Shown: positions 55,001-62,829 of the stretch, piece by piece
Position numbering within the stretch: the first letter of the stretch is position 1
How the letters are laid out: every line of letters begins with the position of its first letter
DNA from: Bacteroides sp. 43_108
GTDB lineage: Bacteria > Bacteroidota > Bacteroidia > Bacteroidales > Bacteroidaceae
Assembly (NCBI GenBank): GCA_001915545.1
Contig: MNQS01000105.1
Location: 38,379-102,378, forward strand
Reading direction: 5' to 3'
Length of the DNA: 64,000 bases
Translations under genes and position numbers: made by a program
Notes under the pieces: model-generated
What the model saw: the letters and a program-made list of their open reading frames with translations, nothing else
Told to the model about the DNA's origin: nothing
The model's database searches: none

Positions 55001-55690
55001 TCAATGCTCACGGCTTCAGAAGACGACATTCAGGACCTCATCGGTCAGGTGAACAAGGGATTCCAGACGTGCAACTTCGTGGGCGTTATCCAGTGTATCG
55101 AAATGAAGGTGGAAGAAAGTAGCAACCGTGTGGTAAACTGTCTGCGTGCCATCCAGAAGTACTACAACGAGCATGCCTATGACCTCACGCCGGGCACCAA
55201 TCTCTTCTCGTCGGAAAACGAACAGCTGGTAAAACAGGAGGCCATCGCCCTGCTCCGCGACTTCATCAAGGAGATTCACGCCTACCGCTACGACAGCATC
55301 CGCCTATACGACTCATTCGAGCTGCGTTTCCGCATCATCGAGAACAACAACGACACGGGCTTCGTGGAGAAACTGTCGAACGTGGGTTCGGAAGGTACCG
55401 ACATTCTGGTGAAGGCCATGATCAACATCATGTTGCTGAACGTGTTCAAGGAAGGGGCTTCGCGCAAGTTCAAGGACTTCAAACTGCACTGTATGATGGA
55501 CGAAATCGGTAAGCTTCACCCGAACAACGTGAACGGTATCCTGAAATTTGCCAACGACCGGAACATCATCCTCATCAACGGTTCACCCACGGAACTGAAC
55601 CGCGATGCCTACAAGCATGTGTACCTGCTCACCAAAGGGGCGCAGAGCAAGACACGCATCGCCCGACTTATTTCGGACCAGAAACTGTAG
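52034..55690 (+). CDS. mksB: MksB-like SMC-type condensin ATPase
   Basis: A 1218-residue ATPase starting MRNLNRIIFINSANIPYADD. Walker A GTQGVGKST is at 31-39. From ~230 to ~900 it is almost continuous coiled coil, very rich in Glu, Lys and Gln. The ABC signature-like SNVGSEGTD is near 1115 and Walker B MMDEIG near 1154, so the head is complete. It would extrude or entrap DNA loops with MksF and MksE. The start overlaps mksE by 17 bases. No MksG/JetD nuclease gene is next to it: downstream there is a palindrome array and a toxin-antitoxin pair. So it looks more like a housekeeping-type condensin than a plasmid-restricting Wadjet. Confidence 0.85.
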   Translation: MRNLNRIIFINSANIPYADDIYLDGNVHFIGTQGVGKSTVLRAILFFYNADTQKLGIPVEKQSYTEYYFPYSNSYIIYEVTTEQGAFCILSFKSMGRVCYRFIDSPYRMEFFVDENRTAYSGNDRIRAALDQYGVDYSRIIYTYDEYRNILYGNGAGPEMSRYSLMESKQYQNIPRTIQNVLLNSKLDAEFIKKTIISSINEDETAIDLNTYKEHLKNFETRLRDIEEFQKRETQKQAKEITSLSAQVSRQQTALVQGCRELAATYRLTESQLPKAEEQKHQAEKARTALLARRQELQEQSRQRCDKMQEALAILNNELQKAQQKEKEYARRQIEEIMERSARKEEWKNKQQGLQEEQRILTSHYTEISTKYKSLIQSLDEQWNRIHEAKIKQLEGLNNTFNARIEEARRQHEAATEALYQEYEQLSQQLHPERSSKQNELTALDYQMQLCRKETFFEAEQEELKHRIQSYTGLHMSKKNRINNAQLIIKELTLKWEEELQKGLKEKDEALMQLQAEHLQLRPRMDELETFLKNSKSTLQGWLKEHKKGWEENIGKLCDESILWQTNLSPKIVDEGTSFYGISISLQDIERHIRSIDDYQAEHDKGIKRLAEIQAETLRLQQEKETLEEQLKAKYQPRIKEQKDVIAVQEYELEKLEQQYQKDMLDLDDWKKKAEAERTAKLRKLEEEKQRIAAELKEIDGKLNNLNREKSEKLNQLKQEWNRVQQDIAHEKETQAGSIRLEDKEEQQRIATEKAEYERQMKQELHSQGADTERLQQISSQLRDIDRELQFIKEHATLLIEYQKDKRDLIDHIPEWKREQEEQKRQLSQEKDNLRRETSGLQEQIDALNKELQQAEKEVTQLQANLEAYSKISAYDWYKPHQDIFNPENPVTLEIHTPRTCLELIDELGRTDSQYMTLQNRLRKEVNLFTGHFDEENTFKFKTKFTEDWEYIRFAEELHDFVEENKISEFVRRINNEHSDIFKRISMDTSMLTASEDDIQDLIGQVNKGFQTCNFVGVIQCIEMKVEESSNRVVNCLRAIQKYYNEHAYDLTPGTNLFSSENEQLVKQEAIALLRDFIKEIHAYRYDSIRLYDSFELRFRIIENNNDTGFVEKLSNVGSEGTDILVKAMINIMLLNVFKEGASRKFKDFKLHCMMDEIGKLHPNNVNGILKFANDRNIILINGSPTELNRDAYKHVYLLTKGAQSKTRIARLISDQKL

Positions 55691-55719
55691 GCTTTTCAAC
55701 CTTTAAAACAGGGTTGAAA

Positions 55720-55825
55720 AAACGCCTTTGTGTTTTAACTTAAACGCCTTTACGTTTTAGGTAAAACGCAAGGGCGTTTTACTTTAAATGCACTTGCGTT
55801 TGAAAGCAAACGCTTAGGCGTTTTA
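55720..55825. repeat. Phased palindrome array, five AAACGC-type units, 22 bp period
   Basis: Units of the form AAACGC-n3/4-GCGTTTT start at 55720, 55742, 55764, 55786 and 55808, an exact 22-base period. The units are related to those at 30281. The array lies right after mksB and before higB. Confidence 0.85.
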
Positions 55826-55885
55826 GAAGCGCTTACCATGATTCCAAATAATAGAATTTTATTTTACAAATCAGAATTTTATTCT

Positions 55886-55893
55886 TATCTTTG
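55886..55893 (+). promoter_or_regulatory. TATCTTTG promoter box of higBA
   Basis: TATCTTTG fits TAnnTTTG, 24 bases before the ATG at 55918. The preceding 40 bases are an AT-rich near-repeat of AGAATTTTATT, possibly the antitoxin operator. Confidence 0.6.
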
Positions 55894-55917
55894 CCACATG
55901 ACAATCGAGTGAAGCTA

Positions 55918-56214
55918 ATGAGAATATTTACAGAACAAGCTATAAAAGAATATGCAGAAGCGCATCCTGATGCAAAAGTAGCTTTGCAAGAATGGACTAC
56001 CATAGTCAAAAGAAGCGAATGGACTTGCTTTGCAGACGTAAAAAAGACCTTTAATAGCGTAAATAATGTGGGTAACCAACATTATGTATTCAATATCAAA
56101 GGTAATAGCTACAGACTGATTGTAGTGATAAAATTCACTATAAAGTTCGTTTATATTCGTTTTATAGGCACTCATGCCGAGTATGATAAGATAGCTGATT
56201 GTTCAGTTTTATAA
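55918..56214 (+). CDS. higB: HigB-family mRNA interferase toxin
   Basis: A 98-residue RelE-superfamily toxin of the HigB_toxin type (MRIFTEQAIKEYAEAHPDAKVALQEWTTIVKRSEW, then FNIKGNSYRLIVVIKFTIKFVYIRFIGTHAEYDKI). It would cut mRNA at the ribosome. Toxin before antitoxin is the HigBA order. The ATG at 55918 is the first after the promoter; a TTG at 55891 lies in the promoter box. The pair is separated by 37 bases. Composition is AT-rich, unlike the mks and car genes around it, so it was probably acquired. Confidence 0.88.
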   Translation: MRIFTEQAIKEYAEAHPDAKVALQEWTTIVKRSEWTCFADVKKTFNSVNNVGNQHYVFNIKGNSYRLIVVIKFTIKFVYIRFIGTHAEYDKIADCSVL

Positions 56215-56251
56215 TTAAACCGAATCGGCAATTACCGATCAACCAAGAGCC

Positions 56252-56617
56252 ATGACAAAGATAGAAACAAAAGCTCAATACGATTGGGCAGTAAAAAGAG
56301 TTGAGGAATTACTTCCACTGGTTACCGATGAAACCCCTCTGGATAATCCTCATAGTATAGAGTTGGAATTACTTTCTAATCTCGTTGCAGATTATTCTGA
56401 AGAACATTTCGCACTGGGAGAACCAACGCTGGTTGATGTCCTCAAACTTCGTATGTATGAGATGGGACTTAATCAGAAATCTTTAGCAAAATTAATCGGA
56501 GTCAGTCCTTCACGCTTGAGTGATTATATTTCCGGTAAATGTGAACCGACCTTGAAAGTAGCCCGCGAAATTAGCCAGAAATTGAATATTGACGCCAATA
56601 TAGTACTAGGTGTTTAA
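56252..56617 (+). CDS. higA: HigA-family antitoxin with XRE helix-turn-helix
   Basis: A 121-residue antitoxin. The C-terminal XRE-type helix-turn-helix covers about 63-118 (VLKLRMYEMGLNQKSLAKLIGVSPSRLSDYISGKCEPTLKVAREI). The N-terminal ~55 acidic residues probably wrap the toxin. It would repress its own promoter with HigB. A terminator-like hairpin follows. Confidence 0.9.
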   Translation: MTKIETKAQYDWAVKRVEELLPLVTDETPLDNPHSIELELLSNLVADYSEEHFALGEPTLVDVLKLRMYEMGLNQKSLAKLIGVSPSRLSDYISGKCEPTLKVAREISQKLNIDANIVLGV

Positions 56618-56635
56618 TATGAGTATAGAAAATAG

Positions 56636-56671
56636 AAAAACCGCCTAATTCACAATGTAATAAGCGGTTTT
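56636..56671. terminator. Bidirectional hairpin between higA and the tRNA gene
   Basis: AAAAACCGC (56636-56644) and GCGGTTTT (56664-56671) flank a 19-base loop; T-rich on both sides, so it can end higA and the tRNA transcript. Confidence 0.7.
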
Positions 56672-56678
56672 AAGTCGG

Positions 56679-56751
56679 AGCCGAAAGCGGGACTCGAACC
56701 CGCGACTTACTCATTACGAATGAGTTACTCTACCAACTGAGTTATTTCGGC
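56679..56751 (-). tRNA. tRNA-Thr (CGT)
   Basis: On the minus strand a 73-base cloverleaf starts GCCGAAA and ends TTTCGGCT. The anticodon loop is TTCGTAA in a CTCAT/ATGAG stem, so the anticodon is CGT (Thr, ACG). The T-loop GGTTCGAACC is typical. CCA is not encoded. Confidence 0.95.
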
Positions 56752-56976
56752 AACGTGTTTCGTTGAAAACGGTTGCAAAATTACTGTTTTCTTGAAACCT
56801 GCCAAATAAAAAAGAGATTTTTTTCCGAAAAACTACATTTTTCCGGCCCGTACAACCTGTTTCCGCTACATCACAGGGGCATTTGACACATTATTACGTG
56901 TAATTTGTACAATAGTCCCTTGTCTGCCTCCTGCCGATTTCCTACTTTTACCCGCAAAATAAAACATTACACTACC

Positions 56977-58053
56977 ATGAAAAAGAAACTGATGATTTCA
57001 CTGCTGGCACTAACCTCACTAGGAGCCGGAGCACAAAACTTGCAAAAGGGAGACTACGGATACTTGTACTGCCACATGAGCGGACGAGGAGAATGGACGG
57101 CCTACGCCCTGAGCCGTGACGGCATGCACTTTCACGACCTGATTGATGGCGACCCCGTATACAATGTAGAAGAAATGTCAAAAATAGAGGGAGGAGCACG
57201 CGATGCCTTTATCTGCCGCACGTCCGACGGAAAAGGCTATCTGATGGTGACTACCGACATGAGCAACGCCAAGAGCCGCTCGTGGTTCAACTACGGCATA
57301 AACCTGCTGAAAAGTGACGACCTGATTCACTGGACTTCTACTACCTTCGACTTCCGCCAGGGACCAGATATTTTCTGTGACCCTCAGTCGCCTGATGTCT
57401 ATAAGGACTACAGCACCATCAAGCGCGTATGGGCACCGCAGATTTTCTGGGACCCTTCGTACGTATGGGCCGATGGCACGAAGGGCGGATACATGATATA
57501 CTATTCACTGCTCAATCCGGCAGAAGACCAGTACGACCGCGTGTTCTACTCCTATGCCGACGCCACCTTTACACGTCTTACCAAGCCCCGCCTGCTGGTG
57601 GACTGGGGATATGCCACCATCGATGCCGACATCAACTATGTGCCGGCCGACGGACTCTACCACATGCTCATCAAGAAAGAAGGAGGTACACCCGGCATCT
57701 TTGCAGCCACGGCCACGAAACTGACCGGCCCATACAAGATAAAGGATGAAAATGACTATGTGAAGTTTGAAGGCAACAAGAAGTGCGAGGGCTGCTCTGC
57801 CTTCCAGCTGGTGGGCGACTCCACCTGGCGCGTGGCCTACATTGAATACTCCTCCAAGCCCAAAAGATATCGCATCTGCCAGGCTGATGAAAAACTCGCC
57901 AACTTCCACTCCCCCGTCACCTTGGAGGGTGTGAAACATCCGCAGCACGGCTCGTTCATGCGGCTCACCGAAGAAGAATACAAGCGCCTGCAGGAGTGGT
58001 CGGACAGCATCATGCGCGAAAGAGCTGCCCGCAACAGCGGAGAAAAGAAGTAA
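56977..58053 (+). CDS. Secreted glycoside hydrolase family 43-like enzyme
   Basis: A 358-residue protein with signal peptide (MKKKLMISLLALTSLGAGAQ). It has the five-bladed propeller pattern of GH43/DUF377-like glycosidases: YGYLYCHMSGRGEWTAYALS, INLLKSDDLIHW, VWAPQIFWDPSYVWADG, YMIYYSLL, DADINYVPADGLYHMLIKKEG. It would act on arabinose- or xylose-containing glycans in the periplasm or outside. It stands alone, without a SusC/D pair. A TACTTTTA sequence at 56943-56950 is a variant promoter box. The ATG at 56977 gives the correct signal peptide. Confidence 0.83.
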   Translation: MKKKLMISLLALTSLGAGAQNLQKGDYGYLYCHMSGRGEWTAYALSRDGMHFHDLIDGDPVYNVEEMSKIEGGARDAFICRTSDGKGYLMVTTDMSNAKSRSWFNYGINLLKSDDLIHWTSTTFDFRQGPDIFCDPQSPDVYKDYSTIKRVWAPQIFWDPSYVWADGTKGGYMIYYSLLNPAEDQYDRVFYSYADATFTRLTKPRLLVDWGYATIDADINYVPADGLYHMLIKKEGGTPGIFAATATKLTGPYKIKDENDYVKFEGNKKCEGCSAFQLVGDSTWRVAYIEYSSKPKRYRICQADEKLANFHSPVTLEGVKHPQHGSFMRLTEEEYKRLQEWSDSIMRERAARNSGEKK

Positions 58054-58120
58054 AAAGAGGAAAATGAAATATTTTTGTAAAAACTTTTGGCAAACATCCT
58101 TTCATTTGAATAGAAAACAT

Positions 58121-58128
58121 TATCTTTG
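58121..58128 (+). promoter_or_regulatory. TATCTTTG promoter box of the car leader
   Basis: TATCTTTG fits TAnnTTTG and lies 273 bases before the carA ATG, so the transcript would have a long leader. Confidence 0.62.
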
Positions 58129-58129
58129 C

Positions 58130-58338
58130 ACTCCGAATTATGACGTGACAAAAGAGTTTGATGTATTACTGTATAACACATAGTAAAAAGAATAAGCGCA
58201 CATTCGGAGTTCCGGCGGAATGGACAAATGCCGGAAGCTATTTCTTTTTTCTTTTATGTCACTTATTTCCTGAATATTTAAGATTTCCTATTTTTTCAAA
58301 CACCCGGAACTGCTTTTCGGCAAGTCCGGGCGTTTTTT
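58130..58338 (+). ncRNA. Candidate transcription-attenuation leader of carAB
   Basis: The leader has a terminator (CCCGGAACTGC, 58303-58313, with AAGTCCGGG, 58322-58330, then TTTTTT) about 60 bases before carA. The 5' arm of the terminator, CCGGAACT (58304-58311), is also the complement of AGTTCCGG (58208-58215), an antiterminator. AGTTCCGG in turn overlaps ATTCGGAGT (58202-58210), complementary to ACTCCGAAT at 58130-58138, and TTCCGGC (58210-58216), complementary to GCCGGAA (58230-58236). So several mutually exclusive helices exist. The transcription start may lie inside the first segment. No known riboswitch class recognised. Confidence 0.5.
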
Positions 58339-58400
58339 CGTATATACGAGAGTAGAATAGAAAAAAAATACAAGATATAAAGATTATTAGTAACAAGGTA

Positions 58401-59477
58401 ATGAGAAATGTAACATTGATCCTCGACGACGGGAGCCGCTTTCATGGCAAGTCGTTCGGCTATGAGAAACCGGTAGCCGGTGAAGTAGTTTTCAACACGG
58501 CAATGACCGGATACCCCGAAAGCTTGACCGACCCTTCGTATGCCGGTCAGTTGATGACACTGACTTACCCGCTGGTAGGTAACTATGGTGTGCCTCCCTT
58601 CACGTTCGAAGCAAACGGACTGCCCACTTTCATGGAAAGCGAGAAAATCCATGCCGAAGCGATTATCGTAAGCGATTACAGTGAAAAATACTCTCACTGG
58701 AATGCAGTAGAAAGTCTGGGCGACTGGTTGAAACGCGAACAGATTCCGGGCATCACGGGCATCGACACACGCGAACTGACAAAAGTATTGCGCGAACATG
58801 GAGTGATGATGGGAAAAATCGTGTTCGACGATGAACCAAATAACATTCCCGAAGCTACCTATGCAGGTGTGAACTACGTAGACAAGGTTTCTTGCAAGGA
58901 AGTGATTCGCTACAACGAAGGCGAAGGCAAGAAAAAAGTAGTGCTGGTAGACTGCGGCGTGAAATCAAACATTATCCGTTGCCTGCTTAAGCGCGACGTG
59001 GAAATCATCCGCGTGCCCTGGAACTACGACTTCAACTCTCTGCAGTTCGACGGTCTGTTCATCTCCAACGGTCCGGGCGACCCCGACACTTGTGATGCAG
59101 CCGTACAGAACATCCGCAAGGCCATGCAGAACGAAAAACTTCCTATTTTCGGTATCTGTATGGGTAACCAGCTGCTTTCAAAGGCAGGAGGTGCCAAAAT
59201 CTACAAACTGAAATACGGTCACCGCAGCCATAACCAGCCGGTACGCATGGTAGGCACGGAAAAGTGTTTCATCACCTCGCAGAACCACGGTTATGCCGTA
59301 GACAACAACACACTGGGAGCCGACTGGGAACCGCTCTTCATCAACATGAACGACGGTTCGAACGAAGGTATCCGCCACAAGAAGAACCCCTGGTTCTCGG
59401 CTCAGTTCCACCCGGAAGCTGCCAGCGGTCCTACCGACACGGAATTCCTGTTCGATGAGTTTGTAAAGTTGCTGTAA
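58401..59477 (+). CDS. carA: Carbamoyl-phosphate synthase small subunit
   Basis: A 358-residue glutamine amidotransferase subunit. N-terminal domain (TLILDDGSRFHGKSFGYEKPVAGEVVFNTAMTGYPE pattern) and class I amidotransferase domain with the catalytic Cys in FGICMGNQ (near residue 252) and the His/Glu in FHPEA (near 337). It supplies ammonia to CarB for carbamoyl phosphate, used in pyrimidine and arginine synthesis. It starts 63 bases after the leader's terminator-like hairpin and ends 22 bases before carB. Confidence 0.96.
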   Translation: MRNVTLILDDGSRFHGKSFGYEKPVAGEVVFNTAMTGYPESLTDPSYAGQLMTLTYPLVGNYGVPPFTFEANGLPTFMESEKIHAEAIIVSDYSEKYSHWNAVESLGDWLKREQIPGITGIDTRELTKVLREHGVMMGKIVFDDEPNNIPEATYAGVNYVDKVSCKEVIRYNEGEGKKKVVLVDCGVKSNIIRCLLKRDVEIIRVPWNYDFNSLQFDGLFISNGPGDPDTCDAAVQNIRKAMQNEKLPIFGICMGNQLLSKAGGAKIYKLKYGHRSHNQPVRMVGTEKCFITSQNHGYAVDNNTLGADWEPLFINMNDGSNEGIRHKKNPWFSAQFHPEAASGPTDTEFLFDEFVKLL

Positions 59478-59499
59478 TCCACTAAAAACAAAGAAGACA

Positions 59500-62400
59500 A
59501 TGAAAGAAAACATAAAGAAAGTATTGCTGTTAGGTTCAGGAGCCCTGAAAATCGGTGAAGCAGGTGAATTCGACTACTCTGGTTCGCAGGCCCTGAAAGC
59601 GCTGAAGGAAGAAGGTATCGAAACCATCCTGATTAACCCGAACATCGCCACCGTGCAGACTTCGGAAGGTGTGGCAGACAAAATCTACTTCCTGCCCGTT
59701 ACTCCGTATTTCGTAGAAAAAGTCATCGACAAGGAACGTCCCGACGGCGTGCTGCTGTCATTCGGTGGACAGACTGCCTTGAACTGCGGTGTGGCTCTCT
59801 ACAAAGCCGGTGTGTTCGAAAAATACAACACCCGCGTACTGGGTACTCCGGTACAGGCCATCATGGATACGGAAGACCGTGAGCTCTTCGTACAGAAACT
59901 GGACGAAATCAACGTGAAGACCATCAAGAGTGAGGCAGTAGAAAACATTGAAGATGCCCGCCGCGCAGCGAAGGAACTGGGTTATCCGGTCATCATCCGT
60001 GCAGCTTACGCACTGGGAGGTCTGGGTTCAGGTTTCTGCGACAACGAAGAAGAACTGAACGTGCTGGCCGAAAAAGCGTTCTCTTTCTCTCCGCAGGTGC
60101 TGGTAGAAAAAAGTCTGAAAGGCTGGAAGGAAGTGGAATACGAAGTAGTGCGCGACCGTTTCGACAACTGTATCACGGTCTGCAACATGGAAAACTTTGA
60201 CCCGCTGGGTATCCACACCGGTGAATCTATCGTTATCGCTCCGTCACAGACGCTGACCAACAGCGAATACCACAAACTGCGTGAACTGGCCATCCGCATC
60301 ATCCGTCACATCGGTATTGTGGGTGAATGTAACGTACAGTACGCGTTCGACCCTGAATCAGAAGACTACCGCGTAATCGAGGTAAATGCCCGTCTGAGCC
60401 GTTCTTCTGCACTGGCATCTAAAGCAACCGGTTATCCGTTGGCTTTCGTTGCTGCCAAGCTGGGTCTGGGTTACGGACTGTTCGACCTGAAGAACTCTGT
60501 CACTAAGACAACTTCAGCCTTCTTCGAACCGGCACTGGACTACTGCGTATGTAAGATTCCTCGCTGGGACTTGGGTAAGTTCCACGGCGTAGACCGCGAA
60601 CTGGGCTCCAGCATGAAATCGGTAGGTGAAGTCATGGCCATCGGACGTACCTTCGAAGAAGCCATCCAGAAAGGTCTTCGTATGATTGGTCAGGGCATGC
60701 ACGGTTTCGTGGAAAACAAGGAGCTGGTTATCGAAGACATCGACAAGGCACTGCGCGAACCGACCGACAAGCGTATCTTCGTCATCTCAAAAGCCATGCG
60801 CGCCGGCTATACTGTAGACCAGATTCACAACCTTACCAAGATTGACAAATGGTTCCTCGACAAGCTGATGAACATCATGCAGACTTCCAAAGAGCTGCAC
60901 GAATGGGGCAACAACCACAAACTGCTCTCACAGCTTCCGAACGAACTGCTCTATAAAGCAAAACGTCAGGGATTCTCTGACTTCCAGGTGGCACGCGCCA
61001 TCGGTTACGAAGGCGATATGGAAGATGCCATCCTCGATATCCGCAAGCACCGTAAGAGCGTAGGTATCGTTCCGGTAGTAAAACAAATCGATACACTGGC
61101 CGCTGAATATCCGGCACAGACCAACTACCTGTATCTGACCTACAGCGGTGTGGCCAACGATGTACACTACCTGGGCGACCACAAGAGTATCGTCGTACTG
61201 GGTTCAGGTGCTTACCGTATCGGTTCATCCGTAGAGTTCGACTGGTGCGGCGTACAGGCACTGAACACCATCCGCAAGGAAGGCTACCGCTCAGTAATGA
61301 TCAACTACAATCCTGAAACCGTATCGACCGACTACGATATGTGCGACCGTCTGTACTTTGACGAACTGACTTTCGAACGTGTGATGGATATCCTCGACCT
61401 GGAAAATCCGCACGGAGTCATCGTATCCACCGGCGGACAGATTCCGAACAACCTGGCATTGCGTCTGGACGCACAGAAGGTAAATATTCTGGGAACTTCT
61501 GCCAAGAGCATCGACAACGCCGAAGACCGCGACAAGTTCTCGGCTATGCTCGACCGTATCGGCGTAGACCAGCCTGAATGGAGCGCACTGACTTCTATGG
61601 AAGATATCAACGCATTTATCGAAAAGGTAGGATTCCCTGTATTGGTTCGTCCGTCATACGTGCTTTCTGGTGCAGCCATGAACGTATGTTCTAACCAAGA
61701 AGAGCTGGAACGCTTCCTGCAGCTGGCCGCTAACGTATCGAAGAAACATCCGGTAGTAGTAAGCCAGTTCATCGAACACGCCAAGGAAGTAGAAATGGAT
61801 GCCGTAGCACAGAACGGTGAAATCGTAGCTTACGCCATCTCAGAACACATCGAGTTTGCCGGTGTACACTCAGGCGACGCTACCATCCAGTTCCCGCCGC
61901 AGAAACTGTACGTAGAAACCGTACGCCGCATCAAGCGTATTTCTCGTCAGATTGCGAAAGAACTGAACATCTCTGGTCCGTTCAACATCCAGTTCCTGGC
62001 TCGTGAAAACGACATCAAGGTAATCGAATGTAACTTGCGTGCCAGCCGTTCATTCCCGTTCGTCAGCAAGGTGCTGAAGATTAACTTCATCGAGCTGGCT
62101 ACCAAAGTCATGTTAGGCTTGCCGGTAGAAAAGCCTGAAAAGAACCTCTTCGACCTCGACTACGTAGGTATCAAGGCCAGCCAGTTCTCGTTCAACCGTT
62201 TGCAGAAGGCCGACCCTGTACTGGGTGTAGACATGGCTTCTACAGGTGAAGTTGGCTGTATCGGCGACGACACTTCATGTGCCGTACTGAAAGCCATGCT
62301 ATCTGTAGGCTACCGCATTCCGGAAAAGAACGTCCTGATGTCTACCGGTACACTGAAACAGAAAGTAGATTTGCTGCAGGCAGCGCGCGCCCTCAAGGCC

Positions 62401-62727
62401 AAAGGTTACAACATCTTCGCTACCGGCGGTTCTTCTAAGTTCCTGGCAGAAAACGGAGTGGAAAACACCCGCGTATATTGGCCAAGCGAAGAAGGTCAGC
62501 CTCAGGCACTTGAAATGCTGCACAAGAAAGAAATCGACATGGTGGTAAACATTCCGCGTGACCTCACTCCTACCGAGTTGGAAAACGGATACAAGATCCG
62601 CCGTGCCGCAGTCGACCTGAACATTCCTCTGGTAACCAATGCCCGTCTGGCAAGCGCATTCATCAATGCCTTCTGCTCTATGAGCATCGACGACATCTCT
62701 ATCAAGAGCTGGGAAGAATACAAATAA
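59500..62727 (+). CDS. carB: Carbamoyl-phosphate synthase large subunit
   Basis: A 1075-residue enzyme with two homologous ATP-grasp halves. First half starts KVLLLGSGALKIGEAGEFDYSGSQALKALKEEG; the second repeats it at SIVVLGSGAYRIGSSVEFDWCGVQAL (about residue 565). The C-terminal ~140 residues are the MGS-like allosteric domain (VLMSTGTLKQKVDLLQAARALKAKGYNIFATGGSSKFL). It makes carbamoyl phosphate from bicarbonate, ammonia from CarA and two ATP. Length is normal. It ends at a strong terminator before the CRISPR array. Confidence 0.97.
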   Translation: MKENIKKVLLLGSGALKIGEAGEFDYSGSQALKALKEEGIETILINPNIATVQTSEGVADKIYFLPVTPYFVEKVIDKERPDGVLLSFGGQTALNCGVALYKAGVFEKYNTRVLGTPVQAIMDTEDRELFVQKLDEINVKTIKSEAVENIEDARRAAKELGYPVIIRAAYALGGLGSGFCDNEEELNVLAEKAFSFSPQVLVEKSLKGWKEVEYEVVRDRFDNCITVCNMENFDPLGIHTGESIVIAPSQTLTNSEYHKLRELAIRIIRHIGIVGECNVQYAFDPESEDYRVIEVNARLSRSSALASKATGYPLAFVAAKLGLGYGLFDLKNSVTKTTSAFFEPALDYCVCKIPRWDLGKFHGVDRELGSSMKSVGEVMAIGRTFEEAIQKGLRMIGQGMHGFVENKELVIEDIDKALREPTDKRIFVISKAMRAGYTVDQIHNLTKIDKWFLDKLMNIMQTSKELHEWGNNHKLLSQLPNELLYKAKRQGFSDFQVARAIGYEGDMEDAILDIRKHRKSVGIVPVVKQIDTLAAEYPAQTNYLYLTYSGVANDVHYLGDHKSIVVLGSGAYRIGSSVEFDWCGVQALNTIRKEGYRSVMINYNPETVSTDYDMCDRLYFDELTFERVMDILDLENPHGVIVSTGGQIPNNLALRLDAQKVNILGTSAKSIDNAEDRDKFSAMLDRIGVDQPEWSALTSMEDINAFIEKVGFPVLVRPSYVLSGAAMNVCSNQEELERFLQLAANVSKKHPVVVSQFIEHAKEVEMDAVAQNGEIVAYAISEHIEFAGVHSGDATIQFPPQKLYVETVRRIKRISRQIAKELNISGPFNIQFLARENDIKVIECNLRASRSFPFVSKVLKINFIELATKVMLGLPVEKPEKNLFDLDYVGIKASQFSFNRLQKADPVLGVDMASTGEVGCIGDDTSCAVLKAMLSVGYRIPEKNVLMSTGTLKQKVDLLQAARALKAKGYNIFATGGSSKFLAENGVENTRVYWPSEEGQPQALEMLHKKEIDMVVNIPRDLTPTELENGYKIRRAAVDLNIPLVTNARLASAFINAFCSMSIDDISIKSWEEYK

Positions 62728-62756
62728 TCCGTACGCTTGAGGATATAGATAAAATT

Positions 62757-62807
62757 AATCCCCTTCGGGACTCATTCACGATGAAGAGTTCCGGAGGGGA
62801 TTTTTTT
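62757..62807 (+). terminator. Intrinsic terminator after carB
   Basis: AATCCCCTTCGGGACTC and GAGTTCCGGAGGGGATT form a near-perfect stem followed by seven T. Confidence 0.9.
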
Positions 62808-62829
62808 GCCTTAAACTTTTTAGTTTCCA

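Noticed and set aside
50198..55690. Calling the operon a Wadjet plasmid-defence system
   Set aside because: No JetD/MksG gene is adjacent; the next genes are a palindrome array and higBA.
58158..58355. 65-codon open frame across the carAB leader
   Set aside because: It reads through both leader hairpins and the terminator, has Phe/Leu-rich composition and no recognisable protein features. A leader peptide cannot be excluded, but coding is not supported.
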